A stretch of 58,914 nt of DNA from positions 1 through 58,914 of the forward strand of contig NZ_LABY01000095.1 of NCBI RefSeq assembly GCF_001043975.1, written 5' to 3'. Shown here in pieces: positions 16,637 to 26,107 of this stretch. How positions within the stretch are numbered: position 1 is the first letter of the stretch; each line of letters opens with the position of its first letter. The position numbers and the translations under genes are program-made. The notes under the pieces are model-generated. The model was given only the letters and a program-made list of their open reading frames with translations. It was not told where the DNA came from and did no database searches. This DNA is from Methylobacterium variabile. Lineage in GTDB: Bacteria > Pseudomonadota > Alphaproteobacteria > Rhizobiales > Beijerinckiaceae.

Positions 16637-17130
16637 CGTCCACGCCCGCGATCGGCCCACTCGATGATCTCGACGCGGTGCTGGCGCTCAACGATGCCCA
16701 CGCGGCCGAGACCTCGCGGCTCGACGCCGCGGCCCTGCGCGCCATCGTCGACCAGGCCTTCCTGGCCACGTCCGTGACCGGGCCGGAGGGACTCGCGGCC
16801 TTCCTGATCGCCCTCGACCAGGACGCCGACTACGCGAGCCCGAACTTCCGCTGGTTCCAGGCCCGCTGCCTGCGCTTCGTCTACGTCGACCGGATCGTCA
16901 CCGCGCCGGCGCAGCGCGGCCGCGGGCTCGCCCGCGCGCTCTACGAGGACCTGTTCGCCCGCGCTGCCGCCGCGGGCCACGGGCGGATCGCCTGCGAGGT
17001 CAACCGCCTGCCGCCGAATCCGGCCTCCGACGCCTTCCACGCCGCCCTCGGCTTCGCGGAGGTCGGCACCGCGGAGATCCACGGCGGCCTGAAGACCGTG
17101 CGCTACCTCCTGCGCGAGACCTCGCGGTGA
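16633..17130 (+). CDS. GNAT-family N-acetyltransferase
   Basis: The 165-residue protein has a GNAT fold: the acetyl-CoA-binding motif IVTAPAQRGRGLARALYEDL and the C-terminal NPASDAFHAALGFAEVGTAEIHGGLKTVRYL. The GTG start at 16633 overlaps the murU stop, and its own stop overlaps the addB GTG, so it is embedded in the murU-addB transcript. The substrate is unknown. Its position next to peptidoglycan recycling is suggestive only. Confidence 0.88.
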   Translation: MTSTPAIGPLDDLDAVLALNDAHAAETSRLDAAALRAIVDQAFLATSVTGPEGLAAFLIALDQDADYASPNFRWFQARCLRFVYVDRIVTAPAQRGRGLARALYEDLFARAAAAGHGRIACEVNRLPPNPASDAFHAALGFAEVGTAEIHGGLKTVRYLLRETSR

Positions 17131-20100
17131 GCGCGGGACACGTCTTCACCATCCCGCCGGGACTGCCCTTCCTCGACACCCTGGCCGACGCGCTCCTGTC
17201 CGGACGCCTCGTCGGCGACCTCGCCGGCGGACCGTTCGGGCTCGCCGCGGTGACGCTCTACCTGCCGACCCGCCGCGCCGCCCGCGCGCTCGCCGCGATC
17301 CTGGCGAAGGAATGCGGCCCGGCGGCGCTCCTGCCCCGGATGGTGCCCCTCGGCGAGGCCGACGAGGCGGAGCTTGACCTCCTGGCCGCCGCCCCGGGCG
17401 AGCGCCGGGAGGAGGTGCTGCGCCCGCCGATTCCCGCCCTCGAGCGCCGGCTGATCCTGGCGCGCCTCGTCCAGGCCTGGGCCGGTACGGTCGACCGCCA
17501 GCTCCTGCCCCTCAACGATGAGGTGCCGTTCCGGGTGCCGTCCTCGCCGGCGGACGCGATCGGCCTCGCCGCCGATCTCGAAGGATTGATGGATTCCCTC
17601 ACCGTCGAGGGGCTGCCCTGGGACGACATCGCGGGCGCCGTCGAGGCGGAGCACTCGCGCTACTTCTCCCTCACCCTCGATTTCGTGCGCATCGCCGCCG
17701 AGCACTGGCCGAAGATCCTGGCCGATCGCGGCGTGAGCGACCCGGTCCAGCGCGGCCGCGCCCTGGTGCTGGCGGAGGCCACCCGCCTCGCCCGCGAGCG
17801 CCCGGCCCACCCGGTGATCGTCGCCGGCTCCACGGGCTCGGTGCCGGCCACCGCCCGGCTGATCGCGGCGATCGCCGGCCTGCCCCGCGGCGCCGTGGTG
17901 CTGCCGGGCCTCGATCGCGACCTCGACGCCGCCGGCTGGAGCGCCATCGATCCCGGCGGCACCGGCGAGGCGGCGGCCCACGCCCACCCGCAGGCGGTGC
18001 TGCACCGCCTCGTCGGACGGGACTTCCTCGCCCTCGACCGGGCCGAGGTGATCCCCCTCGGCCGCCCGGACCCGGCCGCCGCGGCCCGGGCCGGCCTGCT
18101 GTCGCAGGCCCTGCGCCCGGCCGAGACGACGGATGCCTGGGCCGACCTCGATCCGGCGGTCCGGGCGGGGCTCGCCCGCGACGGCGCCGCCGGGATCCGG
18201 GTGGTCGAGGCCGCCGACGAGCGCGAGGAAGCGCTGGCCGTCGCGGTCGCCTTGCGCGAGGCGCTGGAGCAGCCGGGCAGGACCGCCGCCCTCATCACGC
18301 CGGACCGGGCGCTGGCGCTCAGGGTCGCGGCCGAGCTGCGGCGCTGGGGCATCGTCGCCGACGATTCCGCGGGCGAGCCCCTGGCGCGCAGCCCGGCCGG
18401 GCGGCTCGCGCGGCTCGCCGCCGACGTCGCGGCGCTCGACGCCAAGCCCGAGCGGGTGCTGGCGCTCCTCGCCCATCCGATGGTGCGCCTCGGCCTCTCC
18501 CGCCCGCAGGTCGAGCGGGCGGCGAGCGCGCTGGAGATCGGCGTCCTGCGTGGTCCTGCGCCCGCCAAGGGCTTCTCCGGCATCGAGGACGCCCTGCGGC
18601 TCGCCCGCACCGAGGAGCGTCCGCACGATCCCCGGCCTCGCCGGCGCCTCACTACGGAGGACTGGGAGGCGGCCGAGGACCTGCTGCTGCGCCTCTCGGT
18701 CGCCTTCCGCGACTTCTTCGCCGACGAGGACGACGCGCCCGACGACCTGATCGCCATCGCGCACCGCCACCGCGCCGCCTGCGACCTCCTGATGGAGGGG
18801 CCGGAGGAGGACGAGCCGGAGCCCGACGCCTCGGTGGCGGTGCTCGACGCCCTGTTCGACGACATGGCGCTCTCCGAGCCGGGCCTGCTCGGCGGCCGCT
18901 TCTCGGACTACCCGGCCTTCTTCACGGCGCTCGCCCGCGAGCGGGTGGTGTCCCGGCGCAACGTCAGCCCGCATCCGCGGCTGCGCATCCTCGGCCTGCT
19001 CGAGGCGCGGCTCCTCTCCGTCGACCGGGTGGTCCTCGGCGGCCTCGACGAGGGCGTGTGGCCGCCCAAGGCCGAGACCGACGCCTTCCTCAACCGGCCG
19101 ATGCGGGGCCGCGTCGGCCTGCCGTCGCCGGAGCGCCGCCTCGGCCAGACCGCCCACGACTTCGTCCAGGCGCTCGGCTGCCCCGACGCGATCATCACCC
19201 GGGCGCACAAGCGCGAGGGCGCACCGACCGTGCCGTCGCGCTTCCTGCAGCGTCTGCGGGCCTTCGCCGGGGAGGAGCCCTGGACCGACCTCGTGCGGGG
19301 CGGGCAGCGCTACCGGGCGCTGGCCGCCGCCCTCGACGCCGGCACCGGCCCCCTGCCGCCGCGCCGGCGCCGGCCGGCGCCCCGGCCCGACCCGGGCCTC
19401 TTCCCGCGCTCGCTCAGCGTCACCGAGATCGAGACCCTGGTGCGCGATCCCTACGGGATCTTCGCCCGCCACGTGCTGGGCCTCGACGCCCTGGAGCCGG
19501 TGGCGGTGCAGCCGGGCGCCAGCGACCGCGGCACCATCGTGCACGCGGTCCTCGGCGGCTTCGCCGAGCGTTTCCCCACGGCGCTGCCGGATCTCCAGGA
19601 GGCCGACCGGGTCCTCTACGAGCTCGCCGCCAACGCCTTCGGGCCGATCTCCGACGCCTATCCGGAGCTCTACGCCGAGTGGTGGCCGCGCTTCGTGCGC
19701 TTGGCCGAGGCCTTTCTCGCCTGGGAGGCCGAGCGCCGCCCGGGCCTGCGGCAGGTCCACCCGGAGGCCGGCGGGCGCTGGGCCCTCGACATCCCGGGCG
19801 GCCACGTCCTCACCCTGCGGGCCCGGGCCGACCGGATCGAGACCCGCCGCGACGGCGGCCACACGATCATCGATTTCAAGACCGGCCAGCCTCCGAGCGC
19901 CCGCGAGGTCTTCGCCGGCTTCTCGCCCCAGCTGACGCTGGAGGCCGCGATGCTGCGCGCCGGCGCCTTCAAAGGCCTGGCGCCGGCGACCGAGACGCCC
20001 GATCTGCTCTACGTCCGGGCCGGCGGCGGCAAGTCCCCCCTGGACCCGGCCCCGCTCAAGCCCCCGCGGGGCGACGGACGCAGCCTGCCCGAGCTCGTCG

Positions 20101-20258
20101 ACGCCCACGTCGCCGGCCTGCGCCAGCTCGTCGGCGCGTTCATGGCCGGCGAGGCGTCCTACCTGTCCCGGCCGTACCCGAAATACGCCAAGGCGTACTC
20201 GGATTACGACCACCTGGCGCGGGTCCGGGAGTGGTCGCTGATCGAGGGGGAGGAGTAG
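17127..20258 (+). CDS. addB: Double-strand break repair protein AddB
   Basis: AddB is the nuclease/helicase-like partner of AddA in the AddAB enzyme that resects double-strand DNA ends and loads RecA, the alphaproteobacterial equivalent of RecBCD. The 1043-residue protein has the family length. Segments recognised are VTLYLPTRRAARAL at the degenerate Walker region, VIVAGSTGSVPATARLI, RILGLLEARLLSVDRVVLGGLDEGVWPP, ETDAFLNRPMR, and a C-terminal PD-(D/E)XK nuclease with DRGTIVHAVLGGF and HTIIDFKTGQPPS. It starts with a GTG overlapping the preceding stop. addA follows after about 220 bases. Confidence 0.95.
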   Translation: MSAGHVFTIPPGLPFLDTLADALLSGRLVGDLAGGPFGLAAVTLYLPTRRAARALAAILAKECGPAALLPRMVPLGEADEAELDLLAAAPGERREEVLRPPIPALERRLILARLVQAWAGTVDRQLLPLNDEVPFRVPSSPADAIGLAADLEGLMDSLTVEGLPWDDIAGAVEAEHSRYFSLTLDFVRIAAEHWPKILADRGVSDPVQRGRALVLAEATRLARERPAHPVIVAGSTGSVPATARLIAAIAGLPRGAVVLPGLDRDLDAAGWSAIDPGGTGEAAAHAHPQAVLHRLVGRDFLALDRAEVIPLGRPDPAAAARAGLLSQALRPAETTDAWADLDPAVRAGLARDGAAGIRVVEAADEREEALAVAVALREALEQPGRTAALITPDRALALRVAAELRRWGIVADDSAGEPLARSPAGRLARLAADVAALDAKPERVLALLAHPMVRLGLSRPQVERAASALEIGVLRGPAPAKGFSGIEDALRLARTEERPHDPRPRRRLTTEDWEAAEDLLLRLSVAFRDFFADEDDAPDDLIAIAHRHRAACDLLMEGPEEDEPEPDASVAVLDALFDDMALSEPGLLGGRFSDYPAFFTALARERVVSRRNVSPHPRLRILGLLEARLLSVDRVVLGGLDEGVWPPKAETDAFLNRPMRGRVGLPSPERRLGQTAHDFVQALGCPDAIITRAHKREGAPTVPSRFLQRLRAFAGEEPWTDLVRGGQRYRALAAALDAGTGPLPPRRRRPAPRPDPGLFPRSLSVTEIETLVRDPYGIFARHVLGLDALEPVAVQPGASDRGTIVHAVLGGFAERFPTALPDLQEADRVLYELAANAFGPISDAYPELYAEWWPRFVRLAEAFLAWEAERRPGLRQVHPEAGGRWALDIPGGHVLTLRARADRIETRRDGGHTIIDFKTGQPPSAREVFAGFSPQLTLEAAMLRAGAFKGLAPATETPDLLYVRAGGGKSPLDPAPLKPPRGDGRSLPELVDAHVAGLRQLVGAFMAGEASYLSRPYPKYAKAYSDYDHLARVREWSLIEGEE

Positions 20259-20476
20259 AGGGCGGGGCCGATGCGCGCCCCGACCTCTCCCCGTGGAGGG
20301 GGATCCCGCGCCCTCGTCCGCACGGGGCGGTCGCCGCCCGCGCGGGGTACTCACCCTGTGCTCCCACCGCCACGCTTCCCGAAATCCCTGTGCATCACCG
20401 CCCGGCCCCGCGTGAGGCAACGCTTCGTTCGCTATGAGCGCGGCACGGTAGAGCGTGGCGTTGCGCGTGAGGGCGG

Positions 20477-23400
20477 ATGGGCATCGAGGGTTTCGTGGTC
20501 GACGGCCTCACGCAGGCGGCGCAGCGCCGTGCGGCCGATCCGCGATCCTCGGCCTGGGTGTCGGCCAATGCGGGGGCGGGCAAGACCAAGGTGCTCACCG
20601 ACCGGGTGGTGCGCCTGCTGCTGCACGGCGCCGCCCCGGCCAAGATTCTCTGCCTCACCTTCACCAAGGCGGCCGCCGCCAACATGGCGATCCGGGTGTT
20701 CGAGCGCCTCGGCCGCTGGGTCACCCTCGACGAGCCGGCGCTTCATGCCGAGCTGACGGCCCTCGAGGGCGAGGCGCCGGACGACGCCACCCTGCGGCGG
20801 GCTCGCCGGCTCTTCGCCCGGGCGGTCGAGACGCCGGGCGGGCTCAAGATCGAGACCCTGCACGCCCTGTGCGAGCGGCTGCTGCACCTGGTGCCGTTCG
20901 AGGCCAACGTGCCGGCCCGCTTCGTGGTGCTGGACGAGGCTCAGACCCGCGAGGCGATCGACCGGACCATCGACAACGTCCTCGCCGACGCGGTCGATTC
21001 GCGCCATCCGGATCTGGCGGAGGCCCTCGCCCTCGTCGCGCCGGAGGCGGCGGGCGAGGCCCTGCGGCGGGCGATGGTCGCGGCGGTCCAGAACCGCAGC
21101 CTGACCGGACACCCCGACGGCCTCCCGGCCCGCCTCGACGCCCTGCGGGGCGCCCTCGGGCTCGAGCCCGGCGAGACCGTGCCGGCGATTGAGGCCCGGA
21201 TGCTCGACGGGGGCCCCAACCTCGCCGGCCTGATCGCGGCCCTGCGCACGACCAAGGCCACCGACGAGAAGCGGGCCGATGCCCTCGCGCTCGCCGCCTC
21301 GGCCGAGGGGCCGGCGCGGCTGCCGCTGATCCTCGCGGCGTTCTTCAAGGACGAGGGCGAGGGCGATCCCTACGCCGCGTCGAGCCTCGGCACCAAGGCG
21401 GTGCCGGCGGCCGCCAAGGAGGCGCTGCTCGCCGAGCAGGCCCGGCTCGCGTCCTTGCGCGACACCCTGAAGGCCGCCCGCGCGCTCGACCGCACCCGGG
21501 CCCTGTTCACGCTGGCGGCCGAGATCAACCGCCGGGTCGAGGCGCAGAAGGCGCGCCTCGGCGCCCTCGACTTCGACGACCTGATCCACAAGACCCTGGA
21601 CCTGCTGACGCGGGTCGATTCGGCCTGGGTGCTGTACAAGCTCGACCGCGGCGTCGACCACGTGCTGATCGATGAGGCGCAGGACACCAACCCGCAGCAA
21701 TGGGAGATCCTGCGCCGCATCACCGAGGATTTCTGCGCCGGGGACGGCGCGCGCGAGGCGGGGAACGGGCTCGCCCGCACCCGCTTCGCCGTCGGCGACC
21801 CGAAGCAGTCGATCTACAGCTTCCAGGGCGCCGCGCCGGAGGAGTTCGAGACCACGCGGCGGGCCTGGCAGCGGGCCGCCGCCGGGGCCGGGCTGCCCTT
21901 CGCCGATGTCGGCCTCACCCTGTCGTTCCGCTCGGCCATCGGGGTGCTGCGGGCGGTCGACGCCACCTTCGCCATCGACGCGCATTACCGCGGCTTGTCC
22001 TTCGGCGACCTGGCCGTCGGCACTGTGCACTCCACCGCCCGGGTGCGGGCGCCGGGCCAAGTCGAGCTGTGGCCGGTCGAGCGGCCGAGCGCCGAGGAGG
22101 AGCCCGACGCCTGGACCCACCCGGTCGACGCGATCGAGGCCGGCGCCCCCGCCCTGGTGACGGCCCGCCGGGTCGCGCGGGCGGTGCGGCTCTGGACCAC
22201 GCAAGGAGACGAAGCCGGCCGGGTCTGGCGCCCCGGCGAGGTGCTGATCCTGGTGCGCAAGCGCTCCGCCGCCTTCGAGGGCGTGATCCGGGCGCTCAAG
22301 GCCGAGGGCGTGCCGGTGGCGGGGCAGGACCGCCTCGACATCGCCGCCCACATCGCGGTCCTCGACCTCGTGGCGGCCGGGCGCGCCGCCCTGCTGCCGC
22401 AGGACGACCTGACGCTCGCGACCGCGCTGAAGACGCCGCTCGTCGGCCTCACCGACGACGACCTCGTCGGCATCGCGGCCGGCCGCGACCCGGCCGAACC
22501 CCTGGTCGCGGCCTTGCGGCGGCGCGCCGAGGCCGGCGACCCGGCGGCCGGGCGCGGCGTCGCGGCCCTGGAGCGGTGGGGCGCGCTCGCCCGGGCGCAC
22601 GGGCCGTTCGGCTTCTACGCCGAGCTGCTCGGCCCCCTCGGCGGGCGGGCCCTGCTGGTGCAGCGCCTCGGCGGCGAGGCGGGCGACGCCATCGACGTCT
22701 TCCTCACCGCCGCCGCCCAGGCCGAGGCCGGGCCCGACGCGCCCTCGCTCACCGGCTTCCTCGCCCGCTACGCGCCGAGCGGCGGGCGCGACGCCGGCGG
22801 CCACACGGTGAAGCGCGACCTCGACGCCGCCCGCGACGAGGTGCGGGTGATGACGGTGCACGGCGCCAAGGGCCTCGAGGCACCCCTGGTGCTGGTGCTC
22901 GACGGCTGCGAGGCGCTCGGCCGCGACCCGGCCCTGATCCCGATGCGGCTTGCCGACGGCAGCACCGTGCCGGTCTGGTCGAGCGCCAAGGCCCATGACA
23001 GCCCGGCGGTGGCGGCCGCCCGCGACGCCCTGCACGAGAAGGGCCGCGAGGAGCACAACCGCCTGCTCTACGTCGCCATGACCCGGGCCAAGGACCGGCT
23101 GGTGATCGCGCCGTATGCCGGCAATGACAAGGAGACCCCGGCCGAGGCCTGGTGCGAGATGATCCGCCACGGCCTCGTCCAGGCCTTCGGCGGCGTCGAG
23201 GTGGCGGAGATGCCCTACGGCCCGGCGGAGAGCTGGCGCGAGGGCGCCGCCCTCCCGGCCGTTCCCGCCACCGCGGTGCCGGCCCCCGCGCCGGAGGCGG
23301 TGCCGGACTGGCTGCACCGGCCGGTGACGCCCGAGGCCGAGCCGCTGCCGCCCCTGCGTCCTTCCGGACTCGGCGCCGCCGACGAGCCGCGCCGCTCGGA

Positions 23401-23932
23401 TGCCCGCTCCAGCGACCCGGCGGCGCGCCGCCGCGGCGTGCTGGTCCACGCCCTGCTCGAGCACCTGCCCGGCCTCCCGGCCGGGCGCCGCCCGGCAGCC
23501 GCGGACGCCTTCGTGGCCGCCCGCGCCCCGGGCCTCGATCCCGCCAGGCGAGCGGCCATCGCGGCCGAGGCCCTGCGGCTCCTCGACGATCCCGACCTCG
23601 CGGTGCTATTCGGGCCCGAGGCCCGGGCGGAGGTGACGCTCGCCGGCAGCATCGTGGTCGCGGGCGTCCCGCGTCCGGTGCATGGCCGGGTCGACCGCAT
23701 CGCGGTGACCGGCGAGGCGGTCTGGCTCGCCGACTTCAAGACCGGCCGGCCCCCGGCCCCCGGCGCGCGGCCGCCCCGGAGCCAGGCGGCGCAGGTCGCG
23801 CTCTACGCGCGCCTCCTCGGGACGATCTATCCCGGCCGCGCCCTGCACCCGCTCCTGGTCTGGACCGCCGGGCCGGTCGTCCACCGCCTCACCCCGGAGG
23901 AATGCGCGGCCGCCCTCGACATGCTCGCGTGA
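20477..23932 (+). CDS. addA: Double-strand break repair helicase-nuclease AddA
   Basis: AddA is the UvrD-like (SF1) helicase and nuclease subunit of AddAB. The 1151-residue protein shows Walker A SANAGAGKTKVLTDR, motif Ia CLTFTKAAAANMA, Walker B DHVLIDEAQDTN, RFAVGDPKQSIYSFQGA, VMTVHGAKGLEAPLVLVLD and LLYVAMTRAKDRLVI. The C-terminal RecB-like nuclease contains RRGVLVHALLEHLP and VWLADFKTGRPP. The ATG at 20477 is followed at once by recognisable sequence. The roughly 220-base gap after addB contains short GC-rich inverted repeats but no T-run, so read-through from addB is likely. Confidence 0.96.
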   Translation: MGIEGFVVDGLTQAAQRRAADPRSSAWVSANAGAGKTKVLTDRVVRLLLHGAAPAKILCLTFTKAAAANMAIRVFERLGRWVTLDEPALHAELTALEGEAPDDATLRRARRLFARAVETPGGLKIETLHALCERLLHLVPFEANVPARFVVLDEAQTREAIDRTIDNVLADAVDSRHPDLAEALALVAPEAAGEALRRAMVAAVQNRSLTGHPDGLPARLDALRGALGLEPGETVPAIEARMLDGGPNLAGLIAALRTTKATDEKRADALALAASAEGPARLPLILAAFFKDEGEGDPYAASSLGTKAVPAAAKEALLAEQARLASLRDTLKAARALDRTRALFTLAAEINRRVEAQKARLGALDFDDLIHKTLDLLTRVDSAWVLYKLDRGVDHVLIDEAQDTNPQQWEILRRITEDFCAGDGAREAGNGLARTRFAVGDPKQSIYSFQGAAPEEFETTRRAWQRAAAGAGLPFADVGLTLSFRSAIGVLRAVDATFAIDAHYRGLSFGDLAVGTVHSTARVRAPGQVELWPVERPSAEEEPDAWTHPVDAIEAGAPALVTARRVARAVRLWTTQGDEAGRVWRPGEVLILVRKRSAAFEGVIRALKAEGVPVAGQDRLDIAAHIAVLDLVAAGRAALLPQDDLTLATALKTPLVGLTDDDLVGIAAGRDPAEPLVAALRRRAEAGDPAAGRGVAALERWGALARAHGPFGFYAELLGPLGGRALLVQRLGGEAGDAIDVFLTAAAQAEAGPDAPSLTGFLARYAPSGGRDAGGHTVKRDLDAARDEVRVMTVHGAKGLEAPLVLVLDGCEALGRDPALIPMRLADGSTVPVWSSAKAHDSPAVAAARDALHEKGREEHNRLLYVAMTRAKDRLVIAPYAGNDKETPAEAWCEMIRHGLVQAFGGVEVAEMPYGPAESWREGAALPAVPATAVPAPAPEAVPDWLHRPVTPEAEPLPPLRPSGLGAADEPRRSDARSSDPAARRRGVLVHALLEHLPGLPAGRRPAAADAFVAARAPGLDPARRAAIAAEALRLLDDPDLAVLFGPEARAEVTLAGSIVVAGVPRPVHGRVDRIAVTGEAVWLADFKTGRPPAPGARPPRSQAAQVALYARLLGTIYPGRALHPLLVWTAGPVVHRLTPEECAAALDMLA

Positions 23933-24070
23933 TCGGTGCGCTGGCACACGGGCAGAGCGGGGATGGCTTGGCCGCTGCGCTTGATCGGCCCCCGGACGGT
24001 TCTTAACTTCACCCCCACGCGGGCCGGTCCGCAGCGTTGGCCGGCTTCATGACCGGAAAGGATTGTTGCG

Positions 24071-24391
24071 ATGGCGACCGTGAAGGTGACCGACGCGAGC
24101 TTCGAGCAGGACGTGCTGCGATCGGCGGAGCCCGTCGTGGTGGATTTCTGGGCCGAGTGGTGCGGCCCGTGCCGGGCGATCGGCCCGGCGCTGGAGGAGA
24201 TTTCCAGCGAGATGAACGGCCGGGTGAAGATCGCCAAGGTCAACGTCGACGAGAACCCGGGCATCGCCTCGCAGTACGGCATCCGCTCGATCCCGACGCT
24301 GATGCTGTTCAAGGGCGGCGAGCTCGCCGGCCAGAAGGTCGGCGCCGCCCCGAAGGGCGACCTTTTCCGCTGGATCCAGGCCACAGCCTGA
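24071..24391 (+). CDS. trxA: Thioredoxin
   Basis: The 106-residue protein is a classic thioredoxin: [24 protein letters not shown] with the redox-active WCGPC, the cis-proline region [14 protein letters not shown], and full family length. It reduces protein disulfides in the cytoplasm using electrons from thioredoxin reductase. It follows addA by about 140 bases in the same orientation, as in several other alphaproteobacteria, and is followed by an intrinsic terminator. Confidence 0.97.
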   Translation: MATVKVTDASFEQDVLRSAEPVVVDFWAEWCGPCRAIGPALEEISSEMNGRVKIAKVNVDENPGIASQYGIRSIPTLMLFKGGELAGQKVGAAPKGDLFRWIQATA

Positions 24392-24418
24392 ACCCACCGG
24401 ATCCGCTGAACGACGAGG

Positions 24419-24445
24419 AGCCCGGCCGCGAGGCCGGGCTTTCTC
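24419..24445 (+). terminator. Intrinsic terminator after trxA
   Basis: The stem AGCCCGGCC / GGCCGGGCT (9 bp, GCGA loop) is followed by TTCTC. The stem core is identical to the one after ahcY. Confidence 0.8.
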
Positions 24446-24460
24446 GTATCGGCCCGTCGC

Positions 24461-24814
24461 TCAGCTCCGCCGCAGCAACCGCAGCTCGCTCGCCGGACCG
24501 TAGGCGATCCAGATCGCCTCGCAGGCCGCCCGCCGGTCGGTCCGCAGCCGGGTGTCGAGGTCGTCGAGGGCGGCTTGGAGGCGGACGGAACGGGTCTTCT
24601 GGAAGAAGTCGGCGTGGTTGAGCTGCGTCCGGGACGAGAAGGCGCGGAAACGGTCGGGGTCGATCCGCACGCCGTCGCATTTGCGGCTGGCGAGGTCGGC
24701 CTCGATGCCGGAGAGGAGCACCGGATCCTGAGGTGTCGCCTGCTCCCGGTGCGGCTGCGCCGTGAAGCAGAAGACGGCCCAGGCGATCACGGCGATGGAT
24801 GGCCGGAAGATCAT
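24461..24814 (-). CDS. Small exported hypothetical protein
   Basis: I do not recognise this 117-residue protein. It starts MIFRPSIAVIAWAVFCFTAQP, a plausible signal peptide or membrane anchor, and continues as a charged, probably helical domain (FFQKTRSVRLQAALDDLDTRLRTDRRAACEAIWIAYGPASELRLL) holding two further Cys. It is convergent with trxA across the terminator. Coding is supported by the hydrophobic N-terminus and by the lack of any competing frame. Confidence 0.7.
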   Translation of the reverse strand: MIFRPSIAVIAWAVFCFTAQPHREQATPQDPVLLSGIEADLASRKCDGVRIDPDRFRAFSSRTQLNHADFFQKTRSVRLQAALDDLDTRLRTDRRAACEAIWIAYGPASELRLLRRS

Positions 24815-24936
24815 GGTGGCGCTCGACGGTCAGCGCGTGGTGGGTCCTGCGCCGGGTAATCGTCGATGCCGGCCCCCGTTCCCGCCCCCACGCTCCGTCA
24901 TGTGCGCTGGCGCACGGGGCGATCCATGGGGCGCGC

Positions 24937-25254
24937 TCAGACCGGGTCGCGGTCGATCCAGGCCGGGTCCATCGCCGCCTCGCCCCCGCCCGCCTCGAAA
25001 GGCGCCGGGCCGGGCGCCTCGCCGCGGATCAGGGTCTCGGCCTCGTCGTGGTCGACGTCGCGCATCTGCTCGGCCAGGAGCGCGAGGTAGCTCGCCGCCG
25101 CGGCCGTCCCGAACAACTCGGCGAAGCGCGCATGGGCCACCGCCGTCATGGTCTCGACGACCGCCTCGGGCGGGCTGCCGGCCTCGACGGCGTTGTCGAA
25201 CACCGCCCGCCAGGCGCGGGACAGGCGCTCGCGCAGTTCGAAGGTGTCGTCCAC
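24937..25254 (-). CDS. Small acidic cytoplasmic hypothetical protein
   Basis: This 105-residue protein (MDDTFELRERLSRAWRAVFD...) is acidic and predicted helical in its first 70 residues, with a segment ending AEQMRDVDHDEAETLI, then a Gly/Pro-rich acidic tail ending DPAWIDRDPV. There is no signal peptide or known motif. Codon use is like the surrounding genes. It diverges from the glutathione transferase gene. I assign no function. Confidence 0.72.
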   Translation of the reverse strand: MDDTFELRERLSRAWRAVFDNAVEAGSPPEAVVETMTAVAHARFAELFGTAAAASYLALLAEQMRDVDHDEAETLIRGEAPGPAPFEAGGGEAAMDPAWIDRDPV

Positions 25255-25414
25255 GGTCGGCCACGGTCTCCGGGCCGGGAGCGGCCTGACCGGCAGTATG
25301 GGCCGGCAGGCCGGCGGTTTCCAGGCGGGAAGGGGTGCCGTCCGGGCGGGTCCGGTGCGATACCGCGCCGGCGGCCCTCGTCCGGCCGCCGAGGAAACAG
25401 CAAGAGAGGGCCCG

Positions 25415-26038
25415 ATGAAACTCTACGGCACCAGCCTGTCGCCGTTCGTCCGCAAGGTGCTCGTCGTCCTCGCCGAGAAGGGCGTCGAGGTCCGGCACGT
25501 GCCGCTGCGGTTCCACGATCCCGACCCGCGCTTCCGGGCGGCGAGCCCGTTCGGCAAGATCCCGGCCCTGGAGGACGAGGATTTTCGCCTCGCCGATTCC
25601 TCGGCGATCATCCAGTATCTGGAGCGTCGCCATCCCGAGCCGGCCCTGCTGCCGGCGACGGCCCGCGACCTCGGCCGGGCGATCTGGTTCGACGAGCTCG
25701 GCGATACCGAGCTGTTTCCGCTGCTGGTCAAGCCATTCGTGCAGCGGGTGCTGCGGCCGAGATTCATGAATCAGCCCTGCGACGAGGCCGCTGTCGCCCG
25801 CTGCATGGGCGAGGAACTGCCGCGGCTGTTCGATTATCTCGAGGGGCAGATCGACGGACCGTTCCTCGTCGGCGGCACCTTCAGCCTGGCCGACATCTCG
25901 GTCGTGACCGGATTCCACAACCTGCATCTCGCCGGCGAGGCGGTCGATGCCGGGCGCTGGCCGCGCCTCTCGGCCTACGTGGCGGCAATCCTGGAGCGCC
26001 CGTCGTTCCAGGCCGCGCTCAGCGCCCGGCAGGGCTGA
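25415..26038 (+). CDS. Glutathione S-transferase family protein
   Basis: The 207-residue two-domain GST has an N-terminal thioredoxin-like domain MKLYGTSLSPFVRKVLVVLAEKGV with the catalytic Ser/Thr region, the glutathione-binding SPFGKIPALEDEDFRLADSSAIIQYLE, and a C-terminal helical domain with the N-capping box GGTFSLADISVVTGF. It conjugates or otherwise uses glutathione for detoxification; the substrate is unknown. The ATG at 25415 follows AAGAGAGGG. The open frame upstream to 25148 is not family-like. Confidence 0.93.
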   Translation: MKLYGTSLSPFVRKVLVVLAEKGVEVRHVPLRFHDPDPRFRAASPFGKIPALEDEDFRLADSSAIIQYLERRHPEPALLPATARDLGRAIWFDELGDTELFPLLVKPFVQRVLRPRFMNQPCDEAAVARCMGEELPRLFDYLEGQIDGPFLVGGTFSLADISVVTGFHNLHLAGEAVDAGRWPRLSAYVAAILERPSFQAALSARQG

Positions 26039-26107
26039 GGGCGGAAAGGCGGAGGGGGCGCGGGCGTCCCCTCGGTCGGCGTCGCGATCCCTCAGCGCCC
26101 CGAATCG

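Noticed and set aside
17103..20420. 1105-codon minus-strand open frame opposite addB
   Set aside because: Antisense shadow of addB, low-complexity translation.
20259..20476. Terminator between addB and addA
   Set aside because: Short GC-rich inverted repeats are present (ctccccgtggag) but no T-tract follows, and addAB genes are normally co-expressed.
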